Shown here: positions 8,874-17,366 of the stretch, one piece after another
Numbering within the stretch: position 1 is the stretch's first letter
How the letters are laid out: each line of letters begins with the position of its first letter
Source: a virus
IMG/VR virus record: IMGVR_UViG_3300033571_009716
Span: 1 to 37,279 of that record
Length of the DNA: 37,279 nucleotides
Strand: one strand, 5' to 3'
Position numbers and translations under genes: made by a program
Notes under the pieces: generated by a model
The model's database searches: none
What the model was told of the DNA's origin: nothing
The model's input: only the letters and a program-made list of their open reading frames with translations

Positions 8874-9733
8874 AATATATAAGAATTTTTAAAAAATGGT
8901 TCGCTAGGATAAACACCATCAATTGGCGTGTTTCTTAATTGATATTTATTGGGTTGGTAGCAAATTTCTTTATCATAAATACATGCTGTTGAACAGAATG
9001 ATGAGTTTGATGATATTATGTTTTTTGAAAAATGTAAACAAGCCCAATCTATGTAATATTCATTTTGAATAAGTTCTATATTAAACGAACTATCAATATT
9101 TTTAATAATATCTATTAATTTTAAACATTCAAAACTATCATCAGTAAAAACATAAATGTTTTTTATATTTTTATGATTTTTTATCATGTGATGAATGCAT
9201 TTTTCATAATATTCAAAAGGTAATCTTAAATCATATCCCAAATGACCATTGAAGTCGGTTCCTCTATAATGTATTGATATAGAATTTTTTTCAAAAACTC
9301 TACTAAAGTTTTGATTTAAAAAATCAATTATGTCTTTTTTTATTTTTATATCATTAAAAAAAGATTTAGAATATAATGGTGTATTATAAAACCATCCAGT
9401 TACAGAAATATTATCCGGTATATCTAATGTTTCGTCATTTAATAAATTTAAAGATTTATTTAAATTTAAACGATCTATTTTTTTAAGTTCTTCTATATCA
9501 TGAACAAATGATTCTGAAAAATAATTTACTATATTATTATTCCATGTGCTTTTATATTCATCTAATTCAAATATACTACTCAAATTAGTATCTGTGCAAA
9601 TGTTTAATTTATAATTTCTTTTTTTGCTGAAATTATGACAAAACATTAAATGGCATAAATGATTACCAAATGATTGATTTGCTCCAACTGATTTTAAATA
9701 CTCAGAATTGGTAAAAATGTTTTTTAGTGCCAT
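8870..9733 (-). CDS. Fucosyltransferase-like glycosyltransferase (GT11-like)
   Basis: 287 residues. An N-terminal NQSFGNHL (19-26) resembles the GxGNQ opening of GT11 alpha-1,2-fucosyltransferases. IHYRGTD at 154-160 matches their HxRRxD donor site with one substitution, VFTDD (195-199) matches the conserved FSDD-type strand, and SSNSSFCSTA (241-250) matches the SNSSFSWWAA-type motif. The likely donor is a GDP-sugar, by family. It overlaps both neighbours (FkbM methyltransferases) by 4 and 10 bases, so transfer and methylation are probably coupled steps. Confidence 0.72.
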   Translation of the reverse strand: MALKNIFTNSEYLKSVGANQSFGNHLCHLMFCHNFSKKRNYKLNICTDTNLSSIFELDEYKSTWNNNIVNYFSESFVHDIEELKKIDRLNLNKSLNLLNDETLDIPDNISVTGWFYNTPLYSKSFFNDIKIKKDIIDFLNQNFSRVFEKNSISIHYRGTDFNGHLGYDLRLPFEYYEKCIHHMIKNHKNIKNIYVFTDDSFECLKLIDIIKNIDSSFNIELIQNEYYIDWACLHFSKNIISSNSSFCSTACIYDKEICYQPNKYQLRNTPIDGVYPSEPFFKNSYIL

Positions 9734-10287
9734 TCTACGATTTCTTGGTTTTTTTCTTTAAAACTATTGATTATATTTTGCCTTTTATTTTCATCTTGTT
9801 GATTGTGAACATGAAATTCACAATATATCTTTTTAAAGATTATATTATTTTCTAAAATTTGTTTTAATACCGCATATTCAACACCCTCTGCGTCAAATTT
9901 TAAAATACACTCTTCGGTATTGATTTTAAAATCATTAATAATATCAATAATTGTAGTCGTTTCAATATTATAATGATTATATTTGTCTATTTTAATATTA
10001 AAGCGTCCCAAACTATCAGTTAAGAATTTTTCACCCATTATTGTCGCTCCAATATCTTTAATTTTATCGTTTCTAGTTATTAGAGTTGTTGTTTTTACTT
10101 CAGTATCTACTGCTTTTTTGATTAAAAATGAATTTTCTATGCTTTTAATATCTCTTTCCAAGTCTATCCAACATTCTGGATTAGCTTCTACGAATATTTT
10201 AACATCTTCATCGTTAATTGTTTCCTGTGTCTTTAACAATTTAAAACCATCTAAATTATTACACCCTATATCTAAAATAGTTTTCAT
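9724..10287 (-). CDS. FkbM-like SAM-dependent methyltransferase
   Basis: 187 residues. SAM motif I ILDIGCNNLDGF at 4-15, an acidic motif II (FVEANPE, 32-38), and the FkbM motif LKFDAEGVEYAVL at 129-141 followed by YCEFHVH. It is a second, diverged FkbM enzyme in the same block, with low similarity by eye to the one at 8301-8873, so they probably act on different positions or sugars. It overlaps the exostosin-like gene start by 4 bases and the fucosyltransferase-like gene by 10. Confidence 0.8.
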   Translation of the reverse strand: MKTILDIGCNNLDGFKLLKTQETINDEDVKIFVEANPECWIDLERDIKSIENSFLIKKAVDTEVKTTTLITRNDKIKDIGATIMGEKFLTDSLGRFNIKIDKYNHYNIETTTIIDIINDFKINTEECILKFDAEGVEYAVLKQILENNIIFKKIYCEFHVHNQQDENKRQNIINSFKEKNQEIVEWH

Positions 10288-11165
10288 TTATTTTTTATAA
10301 TCTTGACTATATTAACACAAGTGGCTTCTAATGTAAAGTATTTGGGATAAAAGTTCTTAATATTGTCAATTATTTTGTTGTATTTTTCATCACTGATTGA
10401 CTTTAATATAGAATCTATATGTGGAATATCATTTGCTTCTATTAAAACCGATATATCTTCCCAATTTATATCATCTTTAAATGGTATATGCGGTGTTTTA
10501 TTGTAAATGTATACTGGTACTGAATTTAATTGCATTGCTTCATACATCCTAAAGCTAGATGCGCCATATCCTCTTGGACATAAAGTAAATTTGCTTCTAC
10601 TTGTAATATCTAAAAACAAATCCTGTCTGTTTTCGTTTATTTCTGGTGACCAATGTTTGGGTTTTAACACATAATCTTTATTATCAACCAATGTATGAAG
10701 CATTTGCATCCTTATTTGATGTCCAATAGCAGCATTTCCCGGCATGTTTTGATTAACGCTTCCTACAAAACTACAAAATATATTTTTTTGTGTATTTTTA
10801 ATATTTTTTATAGGAGAAGATATAAGAGGTATTGGAATGGTATCAGGTTGATTGCCACCCGCTGAAAAATTTATTGTTTGTGGTGGTAATTTGTGTGCAG
10901 GTGCATCATCATGTTGCGAAACTGTAAAATATTTTTTATTCAAATCAAGGTTATTTAAAACTTGTTGTAAACTGTTAGATAAATCTGGTCTTTGATTGTA
11001 TATATGAGTCCATTTGATTGGTAGAAAATTCCACCCAGTAGAATCTATTTTATTTTTATTGTTTAAATAATAATTTATGAAATAAGATTCCAAATCATAT
11101 CCTTCGTGATATGGTGGATATGGTGGATTTACTAAACTTTCGTTGTGATATTTTTCATTAATCAT
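10284..11165 (-). CDS. Exostosin-like glycosyltransferase (GT47-like)
   Basis: 293 residues. The exostosin pattern is clear: CSFVGSVN (131-138) opens the C-terminal domain and SKFTLCPRGYGASSFRMYEA (191-210) is the characteristic donor-binding segment, followed by VPVYIYN. Bacterial and phage homologues add sugars to surface polysaccharides. The N-terminus is rich in Tyr, Pro and Asn. A 20-base gap separates it from the upstream epimerase-like gene; the downstream FkbM gene overlaps by 4 bases. Confidence 0.8.
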   Translation of the reverse strand: MINEKYHNESLVNPPYPPYHEGYDLESYFINYYLNNKNKIDSTGWNFLPIKWTHIYNQRPDLSNSLQQVLNNLDLNKKYFTVSQHDDAPAHKLPPQTINFSAGGNQPDTIPIPLISSPIKNIKNTQKNIFCSFVGSVNQNMPGNAAIGHQIRMQMLHTLVDNKDYVLKPKHWSPEINENRQDLFLDITSRSKFTLCPRGYGASSFRMYEAMQLNSVPVYIYNKTPHIPFKDDINWEDISVLIEANDIPHIDSILKSISDEKYNKIIDNIKNFYPKYFTLEATCVNIVKIIKNK

Positions 11166-11185
11166 TTTTATGTTTAAAATTGTTT

Positions 11186-11854
11186 TTAATTAAATTTTTT
11201 TAAAAAAGAATTTATTGTATCTCTATAATAATTTGAATTAAAAATGTAATAAGGATAAGATTCGTCTAATGGTATGTCAAACGTATTTTTATCGGTATTA
11301 ATTTCATATGTTGCTTTTTTACCTGTTATTTCTTCAATTAATTTAATTAATTCGCTTACTTTTATGTTTAAAGGATTAGCAATGTTAATAACTTTATTAG
11401 ATGCGACTAAATACATTAAAATAATTTTTTTAAAAACATTAATATCAATTAAATTTCTTTCATAATTTGAATATAATACAAAGCTATATTCAGAAAAAAC
11501 ATTTGAACATAATTTATAAAGAAGATTGTTTTTATTCCCACCATGTCCGATGATTTGTGAAACTCTAAATATAATCCAATCTTTACAATTAAGTTTAATT
11601 GTTTCTTCCATGTTTAATTTGTGTTTTAAATATAAAGAATTTTGTTTTGATGAATCATAAACATCACATGTGCTAAAGTATATAATTTTTTTAAAATTAT
11701 TTTCTTTTATTGTTTGTAATAATAAATTTTTTTCTCTTGTAAATTCCTTTGTATCTGTTGATAGTGAGTTTGAAACACCACTTCCAAAAAAAATAAAATT
11801 ATTGTTATCTATTTCTTTTAAACTGTTAGCAATAAGACCATTACCAATAATCAT
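11186..11854 (-). CDS. NAD-dependent epimerase/dehydratase-like protein (extended SDR)
   Basis: 222 residues, shorter than typical sugar epimerases (about 300). A reduced Rossmann glycine motif GNGLIA sits at 4-9, the STCDVY segment (61-66) supplies the active-site Ser/Thr, and YLKHK (75-79) is the catalytic YxxxK. Such proteins modify nucleotide sugars (epimerisation, dehydration, reduction). The N-terminus begins directly in the first strand, so the start could lie slightly upstream, although the 4-base overlap with the neighbouring gene favours this ATG. It is expected to make the activated sugar used by one of the flanking transferases. Confidence 0.75.
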   Translation of the reverse strand: MIIGNGLIANSLKEIDNNNFIFFGSGVSNSLSTDTKEFTREKNLLLQTIKENNFKKIIYFSTCDVYDSSKQNSLYLKHKLNMEETIKLNCKDWIIFRVSQIIGHGGNKNNLLYKLCSNVFSEYSFVLYSNYERNLIDINVFKKIILMYLVASNKVINIANPLNIKVSELIKLIEEITGKKATYEINTDKNTFDIPLDESYPYYIFNSNYYRDTINSFLKKFN

Positions 11855-12498
11855 ATATTTTTTTTAAATTGATCTAATGTTAATTTTATTAACTTGATTT
11901 TTTTTTCAACGCCTACTGCAAAATTAGCATGTAATAATACAATATCGTTTGGAATGTTAATTTTATCTTCGCCTTCATATCGAACACCATTAAATCCGTA
12001 ATTAAAAATTTTATGTGAAAACAATTTAATGTTTAAATTATAATTTTTTATTCTTAATAATACATTTGCCGCATCTTGATCGTGTTTAAAATTATCTAGT
12101 TTATCATATAAATCTTTAAAGAAAAATTTTGTTTTATCTGATACTTTACAACAAAATATTCCCATACATGCCGTTCCAACGTCTGATTGAAATATTATAT
12201 CAGAATTTCCCATTTCTGTTAAAAATAAATCTTTGTATGGTTTAATAAAAATTACATCAGGATCGGTAAAAATGAAAATATCATTATTTTTTAATTCATC
12301 AAAAGCATTGTTTATAAATTCAACTTTTTTTTTCATTGATTTGTCGAATCCTTCTGATTCATATTCTGCCGATTTACATTCTTGTGGAATATATCTTATT
12401 ATTAAATCTATTGAAGAATCAAATGGAAAAGAATTTAAAAAATATTTTAAAAATATTTTATGACTATCACTAAAAAACGTGTAATGTTTTATTTTCAT
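11851..12498 (-). CDS. GT-A nucleotide-diphospho-sugar transferase-like protein
   Basis: 215 residues. The metal-binding DxD motif is DPD at 79-81, in FIFTDPDVIFIKP, and HDQDAAN at 139-145 is the second conserved motif of the nucleotide-diphospho-sugar transferase group (GT77/GT8-like folds). HAN near residue 191 may be the late metal-binding histidine. Donor and acceptor cannot be told from sequence. It overlaps both neighbours by 4 bases. Confidence 0.68.
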   Translation of the reverse strand: MKIKHYTFFSDSHKIFLKYFLNSFPFDSSIDLIIRYIPQECKSAEYESEGFDKSMKKKVEFINNAFDELKNNDIFIFTDPDVIFIKPYKDLFLTEMGNSDIIFQSDVGTACMGIFCCKVSDKTKFFFKDLYDKLDNFKHDQDAANVLLRIKNYNLNIKLFSHKIFNYGFNGVRYEGEDKINIPNDIVLLHANFAVGVEKKIKLIKLTLDQFKKNI

Positions 12499-13268
12499 AT
12501 CACTTTAAGTAATTTTTTTTCTAATTCTTCTTCATTAAGAAGTGGGTTTAAAAACATACCATATGGTTGTCTTTTTACAAGATTCTCGTATATAAATTTT
12601 TTCCAATTTTTAGAATATGGTGATTTTTCCCATAATTTTGTATTATGTAAAGCTTCTGGTGAAAATTCGTTCCATTTTAAATCATGTTTTTCATGACAAA
12701 GATAAACATCTTTATTTCCTATAAAAGATTTACTTTTATTGTACATTTCTAATGAAAACGCAACATCCCATAAATGTTCAGCATATACATAATCGTTAAA
12801 ATTTTGTTTATTTTCTAACCACCATGTTTTTTTAACGGCCCAAGCATCAAACCCTGCTATTTCTATTCTAAATGGTACAATATTGTTAATATTTTCTATT
12901 GGATAACAATCATGTCTTGAAAAAAAATAAGTTTCATATTCACCTTTTAAAATGAGTTTTATTGTTTTTTCTGCTAATAAAATGTCGCTGTTTAAAAAGA
13001 TAAAATAATCACAACTAGTATCGGCTAATATATCAAAAAAATCTTTAGCTATTGGTTTTTCAGAAGTAGAATTTTGAATAATATCTTTGCATTTTCTTTT
13101 TAAAAAAGGAAGATGTTTAAACCCACAAGTTTTATTTGTTTGATCTATATATGTTATATTGTATAAATTTATCTCATTGTATTTACGAGTTAATGCGTTT
13201 AAAACTTCAATACATTGATTTTGACGTTTATAAGATTGAAAAATATTAATTCCGATTGATATTTTCAC
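12495..13268 (-). CDS. GT-A type glycosyltransferase-like protein
   Basis: 257 residues. A GT-A like N-terminal strand (ISIGINIFQSYKR) is followed by CDYFIFLNSDILL (86-98), where a DxD motif is expected; here it is NSD, keeping one aspartate. Later segments IAGFDAWAVKK and YAEHLWDVAFS resemble acceptor-side regions of GT2-like enzymes. It is coupled to its neighbours by 4-base overlaps. Function is inferred from fold-level features and context only. Confidence 0.6.
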   Translation of the reverse strand: MKISIGINIFQSYKRQNQCIEVLNALTRKYNEINLYNITYIDQTNKTCGFKHLPFLKRKCKDIIQNSTSEKPIAKDFFDILADTSCDYFIFLNSDILLAEKTIKLILKGEYETYFFSRHDCYPIENINNIVPFRIEIAGFDAWAVKKTWWLENKQNFNDYVYAEHLWDVAFSLEMYNKSKSFIGNKDVYLCHEKHDLKWNEFSPEALHNTKLWEKSPYSKNWKKFIYENLVKRQPYGMFLNPLLNEEELEKKLLKVI

Positions 13269-14041
13269 GGCTTTATTGTTTTTAGTTTGTTTAAAAGTTC
13301 TTTTTCTGTTGGTTCGGGTATTTGATTTACAGTTAATCCGTGTTTTTTAAAAAAAAGTTTCCATTGGTTATTAATTGTTTCTTGTCTTGAACCATCTGGA
13401 CGTTCGGTTTGTAATCGACTTGTTGCGTCTGGATTGTTTTCTATATATTCATCTGAATTTTTAATATCAGCAAACCACCAAAACAAAGAAGAATAATCTT
13501 GTTGAGATTCTCTATAAGCCATATCAATATCAAAAGGATCTCTAAATTGAGTATCATATAATCCATTTTTAAGAAAACAAGAATGATGGTGATATGTAAA
13601 TTCATTACACATGTTTTTATAAAAAGATACACCAATATCTTTTGAATAATTTACAGACAATTTTGGTGTTCTTTTATAAGGTGAACCCGAATCCCAAGAC
13701 ATACTAACATATGAAAAATATTTAATTCCTGATATTTTTGAAGTTTCTATATACTTTTTAAATATATTAGAATTTTTAATAATCATATCATCTTCTATGA
13801 TGAAAATATGTTCGCATTCTCTATTTAGAAGAAAATTAATGGCATCATTTCGACATACGGCTGGATAATAATTTTGATTATGTTGTATCCAATGACAAGC
13901 GTATTTTCCCTCATATTGATTTCCACCATTAACAACAACTAATTCTTCAATATTTGAAAGCGGAAGCGATTCATATAAAGCTTTAAAATATTTTTCTGAA
14001 TTATAAGTTGTTATACCAACGCCAATTTTATTTGTGTTCAT
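13265..14041 (-). CDS. GT2-like glycosyltransferase, paralogue A
   Basis: 258 residues. A family-2 type opening KIGVGITTYNSEKYFKALYE, then CEHIFIIEDDMII (76-88) with the acidic EDD metal site at 83-85, and FWWFADIKNSDEYI in the C-terminal half. The same skeleton, including FRWFADIENSTLYI, occurs in the next gene (14028-14849), so the two are clear tandem paralogues. The C-terminal tail (KKHGLTVNQIPEPTEKELL) is also shared in form. It overlaps its upstream paralogue by 14 bases. Confidence 0.78.
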   Translation of the reverse strand: MNTNKIGVGITTYNSEKYFKALYESLPLSNIEELVVVNGGNQYEGKYACHWIQHNQNYYPAVCRNDAINFLLNRECEHIFIIEDDMIIKNSNIFKKYIETSKISGIKYFSYVSMSWDSGSPYKRTPKLSVNYSKDIGVSFYKNMCNEFTYHHHSCFLKNGLYDTQFRDPFDIDMAYRESQQDYSSLFWWFADIKNSDEYIENNPDATSRLQTERPDGSRQETINNQWKLFFKKHGLTVNQIPEPTEKELLNKLKTIKP

Positions 14042-14849
14042 TATAAATCTTTTTTAAACTTTCAATTACTTCTTTTTCGGATGCTATTGTTTCGGGTCTT
14101 CCATAACCCTGAACAACAGAAAATTTATTTTTACTTAAAAAATAATCTAATGCTCTGACAAAATTTTTCATATAATCATCTTGTGATCTTATTTTACTTT
14201 GATCATGATTTTTAACAATATCTTGTATGTAAAGCGTTGAATTTTCAATGTCAGCAAACCATCTAAACGGAGGATGATATCCTGCTTTTATTATTTGGTA
14301 TGTATGATCTACGTGCTCAAGTGCATTGTAAAAATATTCATCCATGTATCCACATTTATCAATAACATCATAATGATAATAACTAAAAGCACCTAATACG
14401 TTAGAAAATAGACTTATTCTTATTTTATTTGGATAATTTATAGTTGTTTGTATAACGGGGCGACCAAGATGATCCAAATTATGATTACCATGTAAACCAA
14501 AATTAAAATGTTTAATTCCCGTTTCATTTGAAGCTTTAATATATGCATTAAAAACATTATTATCTTTTATAATAATGTCATCTTCCATTAAAAAAATGTG
14601 TTCACATTCACAATCCATCAAATATCGCAATGCTTTATTTTTAGCAACAGCTACACCCTCTTTTCCATTGGTTTTAATGTAACGTATGGAATTTTCTTCC
14701 GAATCTATTAAATCTTTTATAGACGTATTACCATCATCAACAACTACAAAACATTTATCATTGATAGTTTTTATCGAAGAGTAGCATTTTTTGAAAAAAT
14801 CTGGTCTATCACATGTTATTAAACCAAGTCCTATTTTATTTTTTTGCAT
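14028..14849 (-). CDS. GT2-like glycosyltransferase, paralogue B
   Basis: 273 residues, the most canonical of three tandem paralogues. GLGLITCDRPDFFKKCYSSI opens the Rossmann-like nucleotide-binding half; FVVVDDGN (34-41) is the conserved GT2 aspartate strand; CEHIFLMEDDIII (82-94) carries the EDD metal motif at 89-91. FRWFADIENSTLYI matches paralogue A. Uses a nucleotide-diphospho-sugar donor by family; the acceptor is unknown. Overlaps the neighbours by 14 bases on each side. Confidence 0.82.
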   Translation of the reverse strand: MQKNKIGLGLITCDRPDFFKKCYSSIKTINDKCFVVVDDGNTSIKDLIDSEENSIRYIKTNGKEGVAVAKNKALRYLMDCECEHIFLMEDDIIIKDNNVFNAYIKASNETGIKHFNFGLHGNHNLDHLGRPVIQTTINYPNKIRISLFSNVLGAFSYYHYDVIDKCGYMDEYFYNALEHVDHTYQIIKAGYHPPFRWFADIENSTLYIQDIVKNHDQSKIRSQDDYMKNFVRALDYFLSKNKFSVVQGYGRPETIASEKEVIESLKKIYNEHK

Positions 14850-15585
14850 AATTTTTCTGTATATTTTCTAAAGATGCCATTAATTCCTCGTTGGATACTG
14901 GTTTTGGATCATTTTGAGTGGGTATGTATTGATATTTGCTTAAGAAATAAGCATATGCCATATTAACACTTTGATCTGCATTATCTATTTCTTTATAATT
15001 TGGTTTTGTTATGTTTGATTCCGATTTAACTAAACCTTCTTTTATAATTGGAATATAACCAACGGGTGGAAATACTTTTTTATCTATCATTCTTTTGATA
15101 TAATCTAAAACATCAAGATCTTTTGTATTAAAAAATCTTTCATCAAAAAATCCTATATTTGAAACTATACCATTAAACAAATATATAAAATCACTGTTAA
15201 TTTTATTACTAAGATTTAATGTAATATTATGTTCATCATCTTCAATTGAAAGAGTTGTTTTTTCTGGTCCGAGAAAACACCAAGTTCCAAACACTTCTGC
15301 GTTTTTTATTATTTTGCTAAAAATTTCAGAATCGGTTAAACTGTGATTTGAATTAATTAAAAAATAATGTTTTAAACCTTTTATTCTAAAATAATTAATT
15401 GCCCAATTTCTTAAAGTTGCAAATGGTATAGTCGAGCTAAATTGTTTTTTATCACAATCAGGGAGTTTATTACTAGTATTTGAGATTACGATTATGTTTT
15501 CAATTTCATTTGGAATTGATTTATAACATAAATCAAGGTCATTTTGACTATAAACGTCTATAATTGCTATTCCTATATCTTTCAT
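14836..15585 (-). CDS. GT2-like paralogue C, metal-binding motif lost
   Basis: 249 residues. The layout matches paralogues A and B: an opening IGIAIIDVYSQNDLDLCYKS, a central LKHYFLINSNHSL (71-83), and a C-terminal tail AYFLSKYQYIPTQNDPKP much like the tail of paralogue B. Where the others have EDD, this has NSN (78-80), so all acidic residues of the metal site are gone. It may be a catalytically dead transferase kept as a partner or scaffold, or one with a different mechanism. It is first in the nine-gene block and overlaps the end of gp47 by 4 bases. Confidence 0.65.
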   Translation of the reverse strand: MKDIGIAIIDVYSQNDLDLCYKSIPNEIENIIVISNTSNKLPDCDKKQFSSTIPFATLRNWAINYFRIKGLKHYFLINSNHSLTDSEIFSKIIKNAEVFGTWCFLGPEKTTLSIEDDEHNITLNLSNKINSDFIYLFNGIVSNIGFFDERFFNTKDLDVLDYIKRMIDKKVFPPVGYIPIIKEGLVKSESNITKPNYKEIDNADQSVNMAYAYFLSKYQYIPTQNDPKPVSNEELMASLENIQKNYAKK

Positions 15586-16622
15586 ATTAAAGAATTATAC
15601 ATCTCTTTTATATATTCTACAACTTCTTTTTTATTTTCTATATCCAATGTTTCAATGTATTCATCAATGCTTTTGAGTAAATTAGAACTATCAAGTTCCG
15701 CATCTTGGCGTGTTTCTATGCTTGTTTTTTCGGCATCATAATCTATTCTTAATGTTTTAGGGCTAAATGATGCTACTTTAGCTGCGTATGAATTTATTTC
15801 ATCTTCTTCAATATCATTATCGATAACAATACTAACAAAATTGTTTTTAACTATATTCTCATCTATATCTTTTTTTATAGATAATTTATAATGTTTGGGT
15901 GAAATATCATTTTCTATAAATTGAAAAGTATTGTTTAATATGTCAAAAATATAAATTCCTCTGATATCATGTATATCGCCAAAATTGTGTTGATATGGAC
16001 TTCCTAAGTATGTAATTGATTTATTATTTTCATAATTTCTGTTATCTTTTTTGTGGAAATGACCCGAAATTATACAATCACCAATATCAAACATATTTTT
16101 ATATGAATGTCCGTGTTCACACACTTTATATGTGTTCATATAAAAAGAAGATATTTCAAAATGACCAAATATTATATCACAATGAGGAACTTTTGTAATA
16201 TCATATCCCCATGGAACAAGTCCTATTGTTTTATTATAGTTAGTTTTAAGAATTAAAAGTTGATTATCAATTATTTTAATATTATTCCAACCGTCCAGTA
16301 GCGTAATTGAATTGATATCACTAGAATCTTTTTTAAAACAATCGTGATTTCCTGTTGAAATATAAATGTTAAAATCTTTAAAATACTCAAAAAATTGTTT
16401 AGCAACTGTTAAAGTTTCAACTGAAATTTGACTTCTATTGTGAAATATATCACCGGGGATAATAATTTCGGTAATATTGTTTTCCTGATATAAATTTGAA
16501 GCCCATTTAGCAAAATCTAAAGAAATTTTATGAAAAATAGAACTATCTTGTCCTATGCCAAGATGAATATCTGAAAAACAACCTATTTTTTGACTTGCTA
16601 TTATGTTACAAGACTCTGGCAT
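15582..16622 (-). CDS. 47: Recombination endonuclease subunit gp47 (SbcD/Mre11-like)
   Basis: 346 residues, like T4 gp47 (339). The metallophosphoesterase nuclease motifs are in order: FSDIHLG (16-22), GDIFHNR (57-63), GNHD (91-94), GHFE (153-156) and GHFH (187-190). With gp46 it forms the end-processing nuclease of T4-type recombination. In T4 genes 47 and 46 are adjacent; here gp47 is translationally coupled by a 4-base overlap to a glycosyltransferase-like gene and gp46 follows 7.3 kb later. Confidence 0.95.
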   Translation of the reverse strand: MPESCNIIASQKIGCFSDIHLGIGQDSSIFHKISLDFAKWASNLYQENNITEIIIPGDIFHNRSQISVETLTVAKQFFEYFKDFNIYISTGNHDCFKKDSSDINSITLLDGWNNIKIIDNQLLILKTNYNKTIGLVPWGYDITKVPHCDIIFGHFEISSFYMNTYKVCEHGHSYKNMFDIGDCIISGHFHKKDNRNYENNKSITYLGSPYQHNFGDIHDIRGIYIFDILNNTFQFIENDISPKHYKLSIKKDIDENIVKNNFVSIVIDNDIEEDEINSYAAKVASFSPKTLRIDYDAEKTSIETRQDAELDSSNLLKSIDEYIETLDIENKKEVVEYIKEMYNSLI

Positions 16623-16652
16623 TAATCTAATGTATCATATAATTTACATTTA

Positions 16653-17366
16653 TCAATCATAATCTCGCATTCTTTCTTTCATGATGCTAATATTATTGTT
16701 TTTATGTAAATTTCCAGAACATTCTGACATAAACATAAGTTCTCTTGAGTATTTTTCATGTGTTTCATGTACATGTTTTTCTTTTTTAATTCTATTTCTA
16801 AAAGCATTGAAAGCAATTCGAGTAAAATATGAAAATGGATTAGTTCCTTTATCTCTATTATATTTTTTGGCAATTAAAGCTTTCATCATACGTATGACAC
16901 CATCCCCAACCATCTCTTCTCTGTAACTGTAATTAATAAAATTTGGAGCATAACTTAATTTATGTGATATTTTACTTACCATTAAAGCTAAATTATCAGA
17001 CATTTTACCAGTGTCATAATAATTCATAATTTCTTGATCAAATTCAGCAGGTTGAACATAAAATTTTGCTTTGTCACCCGTTGTTTTTCTGCCTCTTTTT
17101 TTAGGTTTATCTTCTTCTGATGTTACATTTTTATCTTTTTCAATGTCTTCGGTAACATCATTATCATCATCATCATCATCATCATGATCATCATCATCAT
17201 GATTAATATCATCGTCATCATCTGTAATTGGTTCATATCGATCATCAAAATTATTAAACGACAAATCATCATCCTCATCATCAAAAACGGGTTCTATGTT
17301 GTTATCAAGAAGTTTTTTTCTTTTGTTATATTTTCGTTGTGCTATATATGTATTTTTCTGTTTCAT
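16653..17366 (-). CDS. 55: Late-transcription sigma factor gp55, with Asp-rich N-terminal extension
   Basis: 237 residues against 185 in T4. The sigma region 2-like core is at about 147-206: EEMVGDGVIRMMKAL, then DKGTNPFSYFTRIAFNAFRN and a basic RIKKEKH. This is the gp55 pattern, which directs host RNA polymerase to TATAAATA-type late promoters. The extra length is a strongly acidic N-terminal segment (about residues 27-75) with long runs of Asp encoded by a GAT repeat, then a basic KPKKRGRK patch. The start region overlaps the end of uvsW by 41 bases in another frame; the first ATG gives a basic N-terminus (KQKNTYIAQRKYNKRKK). Confidence 0.9.
   Translation of the reverse strand: MKQKNTYIAQRKYNKRKKLLDNNIEPVFDDEDDDLSFNNFDDRYEPITDDDDDINHDDDDHDDDDDDDNDVTEDIEKDKNVTSEEDKPKKRGRKTTGDKAKFYVQPAEFDQEIMNYYDTGKMSDNLALMVSKISHKLSYAPNFINYSYREEMVGDGVIRMMKALIAKKYNRDKGTNPFSYFTRIAFNAFRNRIKKEKHVHETHEKYSRELMFMSECSGNLHKNNNISIMKERMRDYD
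17158..17223. repeat. ATC/GAT trinucleotide repeat coding for Asp runs in gp55
   Basis: Nearly pure ATC triplets on the plus strand, read as GAT (Asp) in the sigma gene. Slippage would add or remove whole Asp codons without a frameshift. Confidence 0.85.

Noticed and set aside
17158-17223. ATC repeats considered as a CRISPR or regulatory repeat
   Set aside because: No spacers, and it is in frame inside gp55 giving Asp runs.
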